Part shown: piece by piece, positions 1-8,666 of the stretch
How positions within the stretch are numbered: position 1 is the stretch's first letter
How the letters are laid out: each line of letters opens with the position of its first letter
Virus record (IMG/VR): IMGVR_UViG_3300046459_000148
Location: 1 to 33,701 of that record
Reading direction: 5' to 3' (one strand)
Length of the DNA stretch: 33,701 nucleotides
Source of the DNA: a virus
The notes under the pieces: model-generated
The model's database searches: none
What the model was told of the DNA's origin: nothing
What the model saw: only the letters and a program-made list of their open reading frames with translations
Position numbers and translations under genes: made by a program

Positions 1-132
1 ATCGACGACGTCCCGACGTCGGACTGGTCCCTGGACGTCTGTAGTAAGCGCCTGGCCGGCTGTCGCTGCCGGTTCGGGGCGAATAACCCAATCCCTTACG
101 GCGGGTTTCCTGGCGCTTCGGTATCGCACTAA
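1..132 (+). CDS. Phage minor tail protein L-like, C-terminal end (partial)
   Basis: Only the last 43 codons are present; the gene enters from the left edge in frame 1 and stops with TAA at 130-132. The visible part reads CSKRLAGCRCRFG followed by NNPIPYGGFPG, which is the typical C-terminal signature of the lambda gpL family. In lambda, gpL is a tail-tip protein whose C-terminal cysteines bind an iron-sulfur cluster, and three such cysteines are visible here. The stop overlaps the next start (TAATG), as expected in an L-K-I-J tail-tip operon. The family call is secure from the motif and the neighbours; the upstream part cannot be judged. Confidence 0.85.
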   Translation: MDDVPTSDWSLDVCSKRLAGCRCRFGANNPIPYGGFPGASVSH

Positions 133-857
133 TGAACGACGACACTCGAGCAAAAGCACTGGCGCACGCGAAGCGCGAAGCACCGCGCGAAGCATGCGGC
201 CTGGTCGTCGTCATCGGCCGGCGCGAAGACTATGTCGCATGCCGCAACATCGCGCCAGGCGCGGACCAGTTCGCGATCGACCCGCACGACTGGGCCGCGG
301 CCGAAGACCGCGGCGATATTGTCGCGATTTTCCATTCGCACCCTGGCGCCGGTCCGGAACCGTCGGAAGCGGATCGCGCGGCATGCGAGGAAACCGGCCT
401 GGCCTGGCATATCGTCGGACTTCCGACCGAACGCTGGGCGACGCTCGAGCCGTCCGGCTACGTTACGCCGCTGATCGGTCGCGAGTTCTCACACGGCGTC
501 CTGGACTGCTACGGGCTGATTCGGGATTATTACAAGCAGGAATGCGGCGTCGCTTTGCGCGATTTCCAGCGGCTAAATGATTGGTGGTCGCAAGGCGGAA
601 ACCTGTACCTGGAAAACTTCGCGGCGGCCGGGTTTGTTCGCGTCGATTTGGATAAAGACTTTTCGATGCGTCAACACGACGTTTTGCTAATGCAGATAGC
701 GGCGCCGGTCCCTAATCATGGGGCGGTGTATGCGGGCGATGGTACAATCCTGCATCATCTATACGGCCAATTATCCAGCCGTGTTGTCTACGGCGGATAT
801 TATCGAAAGCATACGACGCATGTCCTACGCTACACGGGCGGAAACGCCGCAACTTAG
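132..857 (+). CDS. Tail tip assembly protein K-like (JAMM + NlpC/P60 peptidase)
   Basis: The 241-residue protein has two catalytic modules. The N-terminal MPN/JAMM metalloprotease domain carries a complete HxH-x7-S-x2-D motif (H68, H70, S78, D81). The C-terminal NlpC/P60 cysteine peptidase domain has a DCYG nucleophile at C126 and an NHGAVY histidine at H196. This is the architecture of lambda gpK, needed for tail-tip assembly and thought to cut peptidoglycan or process the tip during DNA entry. The ATG overlaps the gpL stop as TAATG, so translation is probably coupled. All key catalytic residues seem present. Function is inferred from family and position. Confidence 0.9.
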   Translation: MNDDTRAKALAHAKREAPREACGLVVVIGRREDYVACRNIAPGADQFAIDPHDWAAAEDRGDIVAIFHSHPGAGPEPSEADRAACEETGLAWHIVGLPTERWATLEPSGYVTPLIGREFSHGVLDCYGLIRDYYKQECGVALRDFQRLNDWWSQGGNLYLENFAAAGFVRVDLDKDFSMRQHDVLLMQIAAPVPNHGAVYAGDGTILHHLYGQLSSRVVYGGYYRKHTTHVLRYTGGNAAT

Positions 858-1746
858 AAACGTTTTGTTGTCCGGCGAACTGGGGAAAAAGTTCGGCCGG
901 CGTCATCGGTTCGCCGTCAATTCACCCGCGGAAGCTGTCCGCGCGCTGTGCGCTAATTTTCCAGGGTTCCAGGAACACGTCGTCGCCAGCGGCGAACGCG
1001 GCGTCGGATATCGCGTCCTGGCCGGGAAAAGCGCGGTCGCGCTGGATGAAATCGGGCACCCTACAGGCGGAAGCGACATTCGAATCGTGCCGATTGTGTC
1101 CGGCGGAAAGGGCGGTATCTGGATGGTCGTCGCCGGCGTCGCGCTGATCGCGGCGTCGTTCATTCCTGGTCTTAACGTCGCGGTATGGGCCGCGGCCGGC
1201 GGCGCCGCCGGCGCGATTACCTATTCCGGGATCGCGCTGGGGATCGGCATGTCGCTTTTGCTGGGCGGCATTACGCAAATGCTGTCGCCGCAACCGAAGA
1301 CCAGCAACACGACGAAACAGACGTCCTATGAGTTTTCCGGCGCGGTCAATTCAACGCAGCAGGGCCTACCGGTCCCGGTCGGTTACGGCGAACTGATCGT
1401 CGGAAGCGCGGTAATCAGCGGCGGCGTTACGGTCGACCAGATCCCGACCAACGTTACGGGACCGCAAAACCTGGCGGCGATCGTTACGCAGAACATCGGC
1501 GCCGGCGGCGTCGTTTCCTATGTTCTGACGTCGACCTGGACCGCGGCCGGCCAGGCGACCGCATACGACGTCACAGTCCAGGGTCCAGGGTTCGGTCCTG
1601 TCACGCTGGCGCGCACGACGGGAACGACCGTGCTCGAGGCGGTTCCGGGTCCTGGCCCGTATTCCGTCGTCGTAAATCCGGTCGAATCAAACGGGAAGTA
1701 TGGTCCGACCGCGTCCTGTCTCTCTCAATACGTCCCGGCGGGCTAA
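820..1746 (+). CDS. Tail assembly protein I-like with C-terminal extension
   Basis: Residues from about 15 (LLSGELGKKFGRRHRFAV) to about 200 match the lambda gpI pattern: a ubiquitin-like N-terminal half, then a Gly/Ala-rich hydrophobic stretch (GIWMVVAGVALIAASF onward), then PVPVGYGELIVGS. Lambda gpI has about 220 residues; this product has 308. The extra 80 or so C-terminal residues (from about NIGAGGVVSYVL) look like a beta-sandwich or Fn3-like domain. I chose ATG 820, which overlaps the gpK gene by 38 bp; a TTG at 865 is the alternative, and starts before 820 would overlap gpK further. gpI acts with gpK, gpL and gpJ in tail-tip assembly. The extension's role is unknown. Confidence 0.85.
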   Translation: MSYATRAETPQLRNVLLSGELGKKFGRRHRFAVNSPAEAVRALCANFPGFQEHVVASGERGVGYRVLAGKSAVALDEIGHPTGGSDIRIVPIVSGGKGGIWMVVAGVALIAASFIPGLNVAVWAAAGGAAGAITYSGIALGIGMSLLLGGITQMLSPQPKTSNTTKQTSYEFSGAVNSTQQGLPVPVGYGELIVGSAVISGGVTVDQIPTNVTGPQNLAAIVTQNIGAGGVVSYVLTSTWTAAGQATAYDVTVQGPGFGPVTLARTTGTTVLEAVPGPGPYSVVVNPVESNGKYGPTASCLSQYVPAG

Positions 1747-1750
1747 AAAT

Positions 1751-4700
1751 ATGGCACGAGATAAAGGCGTCCCGCTGGTCATCGGCGCGAAAGGCGGCAA
1801 AGGCGGCGGAAGCGGCGCGATCGAGGATTCCGATACGCTCGCCAGCCGGGCCTATGCTCAGGTCCTGGACCTGATTTGCGAAGGCGAGGTCGAAGGGCTG
1901 GTCGGCGGAATGCAGGGCGTCTATTTGGACGGAACGCCGCTTCAAAACCCGGACGGGTCGTTCAATTTTTCCGGCGTTTCGTTCGCGTTCCAGCCGGGTT
2001 CGCAAGGCCAGAACTATATCGCCGGCTTTTCCGAAATCGACACGGAATACAGCGTCGGACTAGTCGTCCATCAATCGTCGCCGATCGTCCGCACGATCAC
2101 GAATACGGACGTCGACGCGGTCCGCGTCGTTATCGGCGTCCCGCAACTGACAAGCCAGGACGTTAAGACCGGCGACATTCACGGAACGTCTTTCGACGTG
2201 GCGATCGACGTCCAGACGGCCGGCGGCGGATACGTCCAGCGGCTATACGACACGGTTTCCGGAAAGACGTCGAACTATCAGCGCGCCTATCGGATCGAGC
2301 TATACGGCGCCGGTCCCTGGGATATCCGCGTTCGCCGGATCACGGCCGACAGCGTCGTTTCGGCGCTGACGAACGCCTTTAACTGGGCGACCTATACGGA
2401 AATCATCGACGCGAAACTGACCTATCCGAACAGCGCGATTGTCGCGCTTCGCATGGATAGCGCACAGTTCCAGTCGATTCCCCAGCGCGCCTATCGGATG
2501 CGCCTGTTACGCGTCCAGGTTCCGAGCAATTACGACCCGGTCACGCGCGCTTATTCGGGCGCCTGGGACGGGACGTTCAAAATCGCCTGGACCAACAATC
2601 CGGCATGGTGCTTTTACGACCTGTTGACCAACGAGCGTTACGGCCTGGGCGAATTCGTTTCCGCCGGCCAGGTCGACAAATGGGCGCTGTATCAGATCGG
2701 CCAGTATTGCGACGTCATGGTCCCGAACGGGTTCGGCACGCAGGAACCGCGCTTCGCGCTTAACTGCTATATCCAGAATTACGCCGATGCGTTTAAGGTC
2801 GTCCAGGACCTGGCGTCCTGTTTTCGCGGAATGCCATTTTGGACGACGGGCACGGTTACGGCGGTCCAGGACGCGCCGTCGTCGCCGGTCGCGCTATTCA
2901 CGCAGGCGAACGTCTTAAACGGCGCGTTTAGCTATTCGGGAAGCAGTCTAAAAGCGCGACACACGGTCGCACTTGTTACCTGGTTCAATATGGACGACAT
3001 GGCGCGTCCATATGTCGAATACGTCGAAGATACGGAAGGCATCGCGCGGTATGGCGTCATCCAGACGCAGGTAACGGCGTTCGGATGCACTTCGCGGGGC
3101 CAGGCGCACCGCGTCGGGAAATGGCTCCTGTACAGCGAGCGGTCGGAAGCTGAAACGGTCACGTTCCGGACGGGCCTCGAGGGCGTCCCTGTGCGTCCCG
3201 GCGACGTTATCAAGGTTTCCGACGCCATGCGCGCCGGCCAAAGCCTGGGCGGCCGGATTTCGGCGTCTGACGGGCTAAACACGGTCACGATTGACCGGGA
3301 CCTGGTCGACGTCAACAAGGCCGCCGTCAATCCGATCGGCGCGTCCATCAACATTGTTTCGATCGACGGCGCCGTCCGGACCGGAAGCATTACCGGCGTC
3401 AACGGCCGGAAACTGACGGTCGCGAGTAATCAGGGCCTGGCGAACATGCTGTCCGGCGTCCAGGCGCAAGCGCTTTGGGTCATCGAGACGAGCGGAATCG
3501 CCGCGCAACTATTCCGCGTCATCCAGGTAACGGAAGCGGACCGCGGCCAATACGACATAACGGCCGTCGCGCACAATCCGAGCAAATACGACGCGATCGA
3601 ATACGGCCTGGCGCTCGAGGTCCGCGACATTTCCGACCTGTCGACGCGGCCGTCGGCGCCGACGTCCGTCCAGGTTTCGGAAAACCTGTACCTGTACCAG
3701 TCGAACGTCTTTTCGCTGATGACGATTTCCTGGCCGTCCGTCATCGGCGCGACCGCGTACAAAGTCGGATACAGCAAAGACGGCGCCAACTGGGTTTTCG
3801 AAAACACGCCGGCGAACGAACTGGAAATCCGCATGGCGGCGCCGGGATCCTATGACGTCCGCGTATGGACGATCGGCGCTTCGCAGCTTACGTCATCGGC
3901 GTACGCCGAAACGGTCCAGTCGATCCTGGGGAAGTTTGCGCCGCCGGCGGACGTCCAGGGCCTGACGTTCGGGATCGACCAGAACGCCGGCGCGAAGCTG
4001 GCCTGGGCGCCGAATACGGACGTCGACCTGTACGCGTACGAAGTCCGCAAGGCGACCAGCGGGACCGATTGGGCCAGCGCTACGTCGCTGGGTCAAATCA
4101 AGGCGACCGCCTTTACGATCGGCGTCCAGGGATGCGTCGGAACGTACCTGGTCAAAGCGATCGATACAAGCGGGAACTACAGCGTCAACGCGGCAACGGT
4201 CGCTGTAACTATGCCGGTCGCGCCGGCGCCGGTCGTCGCGGGCGTTTTCAGCGGTCCTAACTACAATCTGACCTGGAATCAGGTCTTAGGGAACCTGGCG
4301 ACGGACCATTACGAGATCCGCACGGACCTGAATTTCGGCCAGACGGCCGGGCTTATCACGACCCAAAAAGGGACGTCCTATTCGGCGAAGGTCAACTGGT
4401 CCGGAACGGTCGTTTTCTACGTCGCCGCGGTCGACATTGGCGGGAACTACGGCGGCGCCGGCCAGGCGACGCTGGTCGTCAACGCGCCTATTCTGCCGGT
4501 CATCACCCAGCAGGTTATCGACAATAACGTTTTGCTTCGCTGGACCGCGGCGAATGCGACGCTACCGCTAGACCATTACATCGTCGCGCGCGGGACGACG
4601 TTCGCCGGCGCGACCGTGCTCGGGACGATTTCCGGGACGTTCGACGTCATTTTCGAAACGACGCCGGGAAGCTTTACATACTGGATCGCAGGCGTCGATT

Positions 4701-5908
4701 CGGCGGGCAACCAGGGACCGGCGGCCAGCGTTACGGCGTTCGTCAATCAACCGCCGGACTATGTCTTGCGGTACAACTACGACGCATTTTTCGACGGGCT
4801 GATCGACGACTTTCGCGCCGGCGCAATCAATGCTGATTTCACCGTAAGCGGGGCCACGATGGCGGCCGGCGCCGGGATGACGCTGACCAGCACCGGCACG
4901 AATCCGCAACTGATCCGCACCTGGCAACTGATCGAGAATCACCCGAACGGATGCGAATATCCGATCGTCCGCGTCAAGCTGACGCGCGTCGCCGGATCCG
5001 GCTGGACCGGGAAGGCCTACTGGTCGACGGCCGGTCACGGATTCACGACTGGCTATTACCAGACGAACGCGACAAACCCGGCGATCGGCGCGCAGGTCAC
5101 TATAGATTGGGACATGCGCGCACCGACGGCCGGCGGCACGGACTACATGATGAACGCGCTGTCCGGGATCCGCCTGGACCTGGGCGCGACCGCGGCCGAC
5201 GTCTTCAGAATCGACTATATCGAGCTGGTCCCGTTCCTGTCGACGAACGTCGTCGAGGACGTCGACAGGTCGCTGGTTATGCCGGTCAACACGACGGAAA
5301 CATTCCAGCAGCATTTCGACAGTCACACCTGGGCGGCGCCGTCGAACCAGGTCGCCGCCGGCTATCCGATTTTCATCGAGCCGGGCCTGACGACGTCGAC
5401 GTATGTCGAATACATCGATTACGGAACCGTTTTGCCGGCGACGCGCGTTTCGGTCACGCCGACGTATGTCGTCATCGACGGGGCGCCGTCGCTGTCCGTC
5501 ACGATCGAAGTATCGACGGACGGCGTAACCTGGACGACGTACGCCAACACGACGGCCGTCTATGTCACCAATTTCCGTTACGCGCGATATACCGTCACAG
5601 TTACAGGCGCCGGTCACGATTTGTTGCGCCTGCAGGGCATCAATTACCGTTACGACGTCAAGCTGAAAAACGACGCCGGCACCGTCCAGGCGCTGTCGAC
5701 AGATACGAACGGAACGCCGGTAACATTCGCCGTCGGATTTATCGCTGTAACATCGATCACGGTAACGGCGAACACGACGTCGCCAGTTTTCGCGGTTTAT
5801 AATTTCGACGGTAGCAAACCAAATCCGACCGGTTTTACGGTCATGATTTTCGACAAAAACGGAAACCGCGTCGCCGGGCAAGTGTCCTGGTCCGCGAAGG
5901 GAGTTTAA
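1751..5908 (+). CDS. Tail tip / host specificity protein J-like
   Basis: The protein is 1385 residues, slightly longer than lambda gpJ (about 1130). The N-terminal section (GAIEDSDTLASRAYAQVLDLICEGEVEGLVGG) is the hallmark of gpJ, the central tip protein that contacts the receptor. It is followed by the hub-like part and several Fn3-like repeats at roughly residues 640-1020. A jelly-roll-like segment (about 1040-1170) and further beta-rich C-terminal modules follow, and the C-terminus is where receptor binding usually lies. ATG 1751 was chosen because it begins the conserved MARDKGVPLVIGAKGGKGG segment and follows the gpI stop by 4 bp. Family assignment is firm; domain limits are approximate and the receptor cannot be predicted. 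Confidence 0.92.
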   Translation: MARDKGVPLVIGAKGGKGGGSGAIEDSDTLASRAYAQVLDLICEGEVEGLVGGMQGVYLDGTPLQNPDGSFNFSGVSFAFQPGSQGQNYIAGFSEIDTEYSVGLVVHQSSPIVRTITNTDVDAVRVVIGVPQLTSQDVKTGDIHGTSFDVAIDVQTAGGGYVQRLYDTVSGKTSNYQRAYRIELYGAGPWDIRVRRITADSVVSALTNAFNWATYTEIIDAKLTYPNSAIVALRMDSAQFQSIPQRAYRMRLLRVQVPSNYDPVTRAYSGAWDGTFKIAWTNNPAWCFYDLLTNERYGLGEFVSAGQVDKWALYQIGQYCDVMVPNGFGTQEPRFALNCYIQNYADAFKVVQDLASCFRGMPFWTTGTVTAVQDAPSSPVALFTQANVLNGAFSYSGSSLKARHTVALVTWFNMDDMARPYVEYVEDTEGIARYGVIQTQVTAFGCTSRGQAHRVGKWLLYSERSEAETVTFRTGLEGVPVRPGDVIKVSDAMRAGQSLGGRISASDGLNTVTIDRDLVDVNKAAVNPIGASINIVSIDGAVRTGSITGVNGRKLTVASNQGLANMLSGVQAQALWVIETSGIAAQLFRVIQVTEADRGQYDITAVAHNPSKYDAIEYGLALEVRDISDLSTRPSAPTSVQVSENLYLYQSNVFSLMTISWPSVIGATAYKVGYSKDGANWVFENTPANELEIRMAAPGSYDVRVWTIGASQLTSSAYAETVQSILGKFAPPADVQGLTFGIDQNAGAKLAWAPNTDVDLYAYEVRKATSGTDWASATSLGQIKATAFTIGVQGCVGTYLVKAIDTSGNYSVNAATVAVTMPVAPAPVVAGVFSGPNYNLTWNQVLGNLATDHYEIRTDLNFGQTAGLITTQKGTSYSAKVNWSGTVVFYVAAVDIGGNYGGAGQATLVVNAPILPVITQQVIDNNVLLRWTAANATLPLDHYIVARGTTFAGATVLGTISGTFDVIFETTPGSFTYWIAGVDSAGNQGPAASVTAFVNQPPDYVLRYNYDAFFDGLIDDFRAGAINADFTVSGATMAAGAGMTLTSTGTNPQLIRTWQLIENHPNGCEYPIVRVKLTRVAGSGWTGKAYWSTAGHGFTTGYYQTNATNPAIGAQVTIDWDMRAPTAGGTDYMMNALSGIRLDLGATAADVFRIDYIELVPFLSTNVVEDVDRSLVMPVNTTETFQQHFDSHTWAAPSNQVAAGYPIFIEPGLTTSTYVEYIDYGTVLPATRVSVTPTYVVIDGAPSLSVTIEVSTDGVTWTTYANTTAVYVTNFRYARYTVTVTGAGHDLLRLQGINYRYDVKLKNDAGTVQALSTDTNGTPVTFAVGFIAVTSITVTANTTSPVFAVYNFDGSKPNPTGFTVMIFDKNGNRVAGQVSWSAKGV

Positions 5909-5912
5909 AGCT

Positions 5913-7157
5913 ATGGCGGCGGATTGGAGCCAACCAACAATAGGGACGCCGTACGCGACATTGCTCGCCGCATTGCTCGCGCGCGACGTCGACAGCGCGA
6001 CGATGTATCAGTCCGGCGGGACGGCGACAAACGTCCCGGATAAAGCGGTTCGCTGGAACCCGGCGACGAATTCATTCGAGCAATACAGCCTGGCCGGCGG
6101 GACCTGGTCGCAAATGATGGCAAACGGCCTGGCCGTTCCGTCCGTCACGGTCGCGAACGCGCCGACGACCGCGGCGCATGCGACGCGGAAAGACTACGTC
6201 GACGGCCAGGTTACGGCCGTTTCGACCGTCGCGAATGCGGCGCTTCCGAGGTCCGGCGGCACGATGAACGGGTCGCTTTACGTGCAGTCCGGCGGCACGA
6301 CAAACGGATTTGAAAACGGTAACGGCGACGCGGCAAGTTACGGAACCTATAACTTCGCGATGCGCGGCTGGAATGGTATGGGGATGCGATCGTTTGATAA
6401 TACGATCAATGGTTATTACGATTTCCGCGCCGGAAAATGGGACACGAAGGGCGGATTTTACGTTAATGGCGTTCGCACCTGGGATTACACGAATTTTAAT
6501 CCGGCGAATTATATCCCTACCTGGGGCGGATCGATCACCGGCCAGCTTACTATGGCGAATTCGCAGAGTCTGGCGCTACAGGGAACTGGATACACCGGAT
6601 ATATGCGAGGCGACCAAGCCGGCCTGGTCGGATTTATCAACCAGGCGCAAAACGCGTGGAATTTCCAGATTACGGACGGCGGGAACGTCAACGCGCGCGG
6701 CGTCGTATATGCCGGCGGAAGCGGCGGCGCCTATCTGAATACCGACGGGAATATTTGGGGCACCGCATGGGGCGGCTGGCTGAGTAATTCAATAGCGGCA
6801 AAGGCGAACGCCTGGCATTCTGGCTGGGGTAATTCCGGGTATGTCGTAACGGATACGTCGAATATCGCGAAAATCAATTGGGACGGGTCGAATACGCTTC
6901 TGTACATCGATTCGACTTACCAGGGCGCATTGATTAACCATAACAATTATGGAAGTTGGTGCGCACCGCGATCGATTATGGACCAGGGCGGCGTCGGGTC
7001 TTATGCGATTCGCGGGACTGTAAGTTCATACGACACGCCGAACAAAGCGTCGGATAGCGGCTGGTCGGCTTATGCCGGCGGCTGGCGCGCACAAGACCAG
7101 GTCAACGTCGGCGGGAATAACACTCAATACGTAAGACTTTGGCAGAGGACGTCATGA
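5913..7157 (+). CDS. Tail fibre protein
   Basis: This 414-residue protein is rich in Gly, Asn, Ser, Thr and Trp. It contains repeated phrases typical of phage fibres: ATRKDYVDGQV, LPRSGGTMNGSLYVQ and GSITGQLTM, the recurring 'GG.M.G.L' pattern of collar/fibre stalk repeats. A C-terminal part has many WxxW/NxxG segments and ends in NTQYVRLWQRTS, like receptor-binding tips. A good ribosome site (AGGGAG) sits about 9 bases before the ATG. It lies directly after gpJ and overlaps the chaperone gene by ATGA, which fits a side-tail-fibre role. Base composition is a little more AT-rich than gpJ, which may reflect exchange of fibre modules. Confidence 0.85.
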   Translation: MAADWSQPTIGTPYATLLAALLARDVDSATMYQSGGTATNVPDKAVRWNPATNSFEQYSLAGGTWSQMMANGLAVPSVTVANAPTTAAHATRKDYVDGQVTAVSTVANAALPRSGGTMNGSLYVQSGGTTNGFENGNGDAASYGTYNFAMRGWNGMGMRSFDNTINGYYDFRAGKWDTKGGFYVNGVRTWDYTNFNPANYIPTWGGSITGQLTMANSQSLALQGTGYTGYMRGDQAGLVGFINQAQNAWNFQITDGGNVNARGVVYAGGSGGAYLNTDGNIWGTAWGGWLSNSIAAKANAWHSGWGNSGYVVTDTSNIAKINWDGSNTLLYIDSTYQGALINHNNYGSWCAPRSIMDQGGVGSYAIRGTVSSYDTPNKASDSGWSAYAGGWRAQDQVNVGGNNTQYVRLWQRTS

Positions 7158-7708
7158 TTACCGTACCAACACAGGCAGAAATCGCCGCGGCCGAAGCACT
7201 GAGCAAAGCCGCGTCCGAAGCGGTCGCGGCCGTTCCGGCCGGACCCGCCGTCGCGCCCGCGGTCGACCAACCGGCCGCGATCGAGGCGAAGGCGCCGGCG
7301 AAGCCGTTTGAAATCGGCGTCGTCACTAATCCGCGCTGGGCCGACACGGCGCAAACCGCGATTATCTGTACCGTCACGTTTCCGAATCACCCGATGGGGT
7401 ACACAGAGCCGCACCAGTTCCTGGCCTGGCCGGGCGACGTCGAAGCGCACGGCCGCGAACTATTCGCGCGCTGCAAGGCTGGCGAATTCGGCACCGTCGC
7501 GCCGTATGTCGTCGACCTGGTCGCGCTGGACGCGCAGATGCGACACGATCGCGACATGCTTTTGCGGCAAACCGACTGGTCGCAATTGCCGGACGTCGGC
7601 GAAGCGCGCCGGGCCGCATACGCTGGCTATCGCCAGGCGCTTCGCGACTTGCCAGCGACGGCCGGCTGGCCGACGTCGATCGTCTGGCCGGACCTGCCGA
7701 AAGTCTAG
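7154..7708 (+). CDS. Phage tail assembly chaperone-like protein
   Basis: The 184-residue protein has an Ala/Pro-rich N-terminal stretch (residues 1-50), a middle beta region, and a conserved C-terminal block: DRDMLLRQTDWSQLPD, then AYAGYRQALRDLP, then GWPTSIVWP. This C-terminal block is the signature of the small phage tail assembly chaperone family found just after tail fibres (Pfam Phage_tail_APC type). Such proteins are thought to help fold or attach the fibre. The ATG at 7154 overlaps the fibre stop as ATGA and has GAGG upstream; a TTG at 7139 would add five residues. It ends the structural operon, followed by a strong terminator. Confidence 0.75.
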   Translation: MITVPTQAEIAAAEALSKAASEAVAAVPAGPAVAPAVDQPAAIEAKAPAKPFEIGVVTNPRWADTAQTAIICTVTFPNHPMGYTEPHQFLAWPGDVEAHGRELFARCKAGEFGTVAPYVVDLVALDAQMRHDRDMLLRQTDWSQLPDVGEARRAAYAGYRQALRDLPATAGWPTSIVWPDLPKV

Positions 7709-7760
7709 CCGGCGCGCGCGGCGCACTTCGCGCAGCGAACAAGCTATCCAGACGAGAACG

Positions 7761-7802
7761 AAAAATCCCGGACCGCATGTCGACGCGGTTCCGGGATTTT
7801 TT
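7761..7802. terminator. Rho-independent terminator after tail operon
   Basis: A long stem pairs AAAAATCCCGG-ACCGC with GCGGT-TCCGGGATTTTT across a short loop, with one bulged base. It has an A-run on the left and a T-run on the right, so it can work in both directions. It separates the tail operon from the lysis cassette. Confidence 0.9.
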
Positions 7803-7879
7803 ATTGGTCCGCCGTCGCCGAACGACAACAGCAATCCAGAGGGACGAAACACCGCCGGCATTTTGTAAATTATGCGTGC

Positions 7880-7906
7880 TAACATCGCGTTTGTAATTTC
7901 TACAAA
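7880..7906 (+). promoter_or_regulatory. Candidate lysis-cassette control site (TGTA-N5-TACA dyad)
   Basis: A 17-bp dyad, TTTGTA-ATTTC-TACAAA (7890-7906), lies 11 bases before the ATG at 7918; its TGTA-N5-TACA core (7892-7904) ends 13 bases before it. A -10-like TAACAT (7880-7885) sits 6 bases before the core, the same spacing as at 32.8 kb. No good -35 is seen, which would suit activator-dependent transcription. Three other TGTA-N5-TACA sites occur in the window. The remaining part of the gap 7709-7917 shows no gene. Confidence 0.5.
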
Positions 7907-7917
7907 GGCCGCATGCC

Positions 7918-8139
7918 ATGCCGGATAAAGAAAACGTCGTCGAACACGCTGTCGCATTCGCATTGCTTCGCCAGGAAGTCGCCGCGCTGACGGAAGCGCA
8001 CAGGAAAACGGACGAGCAAATCCAGGGCCTTCTGGACGCCTGGAACGCGTCGAAATGGGTCGTCCGATCCGTCGCCGCGATCGCGGGTTTCGCCGCCACT
8101 GTGGGCGGCATTTACGCCGCCTGGCGGGGCATCAAATGA
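7918..8139 (+). CDS. Small membrane protein, XhlA-like, probable holin component
   Basis: The protein has 73 residues. Residues 1-45 are charged and predicted to form a coiled coil (VVEHAVAFALLRQEVAALTEAHRKTDEQIQGLLDA is heptad-like). One membrane segment follows (about 49-68), with a short basic tail ending RGIK. This layout matches haemolysin XhlA-type phage proteins that act beside a holin. The gene starts the lysis cassette and its stop overlaps the endolysin start (ATGA). Function is inferred from topology and position, and the protein could also be an anti-holin. Confidence 0.6.
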   Translation: MPDKENVVEHAVAFALLRQEVAALTEAHRKTDEQIQGLLDAWNASKWVVRSVAAIAGFAATVGGIYAAWRGIK

Positions 8140-8651
8140 CGACGTTTTCCGATGCATTCGCGATCGTCGTCGGCGTCGAAGGCGGGTTCCAGAACGACCC
8201 GCGGGACAATGGCAACTGGACCGGCGGAAAGGTCAACGTCGGCGCCTGCAAAGGCACGAAATACGGTATCAGCGCGGCGGCATTTCCGAACGAAGATATC
8301 GCCGGCCTGACGCTCGAGCGCGCGCAAGCGCTCGCGAAGACGCGTTACTGGGATCCGCTGAAGCTGGACCAGGTCGACCCGCGGATCGCGTTCCAGGCGT
8401 TCGACACTGCATACAACGGCGGATACACCGCCAAATGGCTACAGCAAGCGGCCGGGATGACGGGATCGCAGGTCGACGGAAACATTGGCCCGGCTACGCT
8501 GGCGGCGCTTAACGCATTGGATCCGGACAAAGTAATCATGCGGTTCGACGCGTCCCGGCTGGAATACCTGACGGACTGTCAGACCTGGCCGACCTATTCG
8601 CGCGGCTGGACCAAGCGCGTCGCCGCAAACCTTCGCCGCGCAGCGGCATAA
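8136..8651 (+). CDS. Endolysin, glycoside hydrolase 108-type
   Basis: The 171-residue protein begins with a GH108 signature: VVGVEGGFQNDPRDNG, with the presumed catalytic Glu at residue 15. KYGISAAAFPNEDIAGLTLERAQ and YWDPLKLD follow, and then a C-terminal peptidoglycan-binding-like part (QVDGNIGPATLAALN). It has no signal peptide, so it would need a holin to reach the cell wall. GH108 enzymes cleave the glycan strand as N-acetylmuramidases. The ATG at 8136 overlaps the previous stop and has a GGGG ribosome site. An upstream in-frame extension would run through the membrane-protein gene and is rejected. Confidence 0.9.
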   Translation: MTTFSDAFAIVVGVEGGFQNDPRDNGNWTGGKVNVGACKGTKYGISAAAFPNEDIAGLTLERAQALAKTRYWDPLKLDQVDPRIAFQAFDTAYNGGYTAKWLQQAAGMTGSQVDGNIGPATLAALNALDPDKVIMRFDASRLEYLTDCQTWPTYSRGWTKRVAANLRRAAA

Positions 8652-8666
8652 CAACAGGGGAACACC

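Noticed and set aside
4568-5881. Long open frame on the minus strand opposite the gpJ-like gene
   Set aside because: It is the antisense of a well-supported tail gene in a GC-rich region, has no ribosome site or family motif, and is rich in Arg/Val as shadow frames are.
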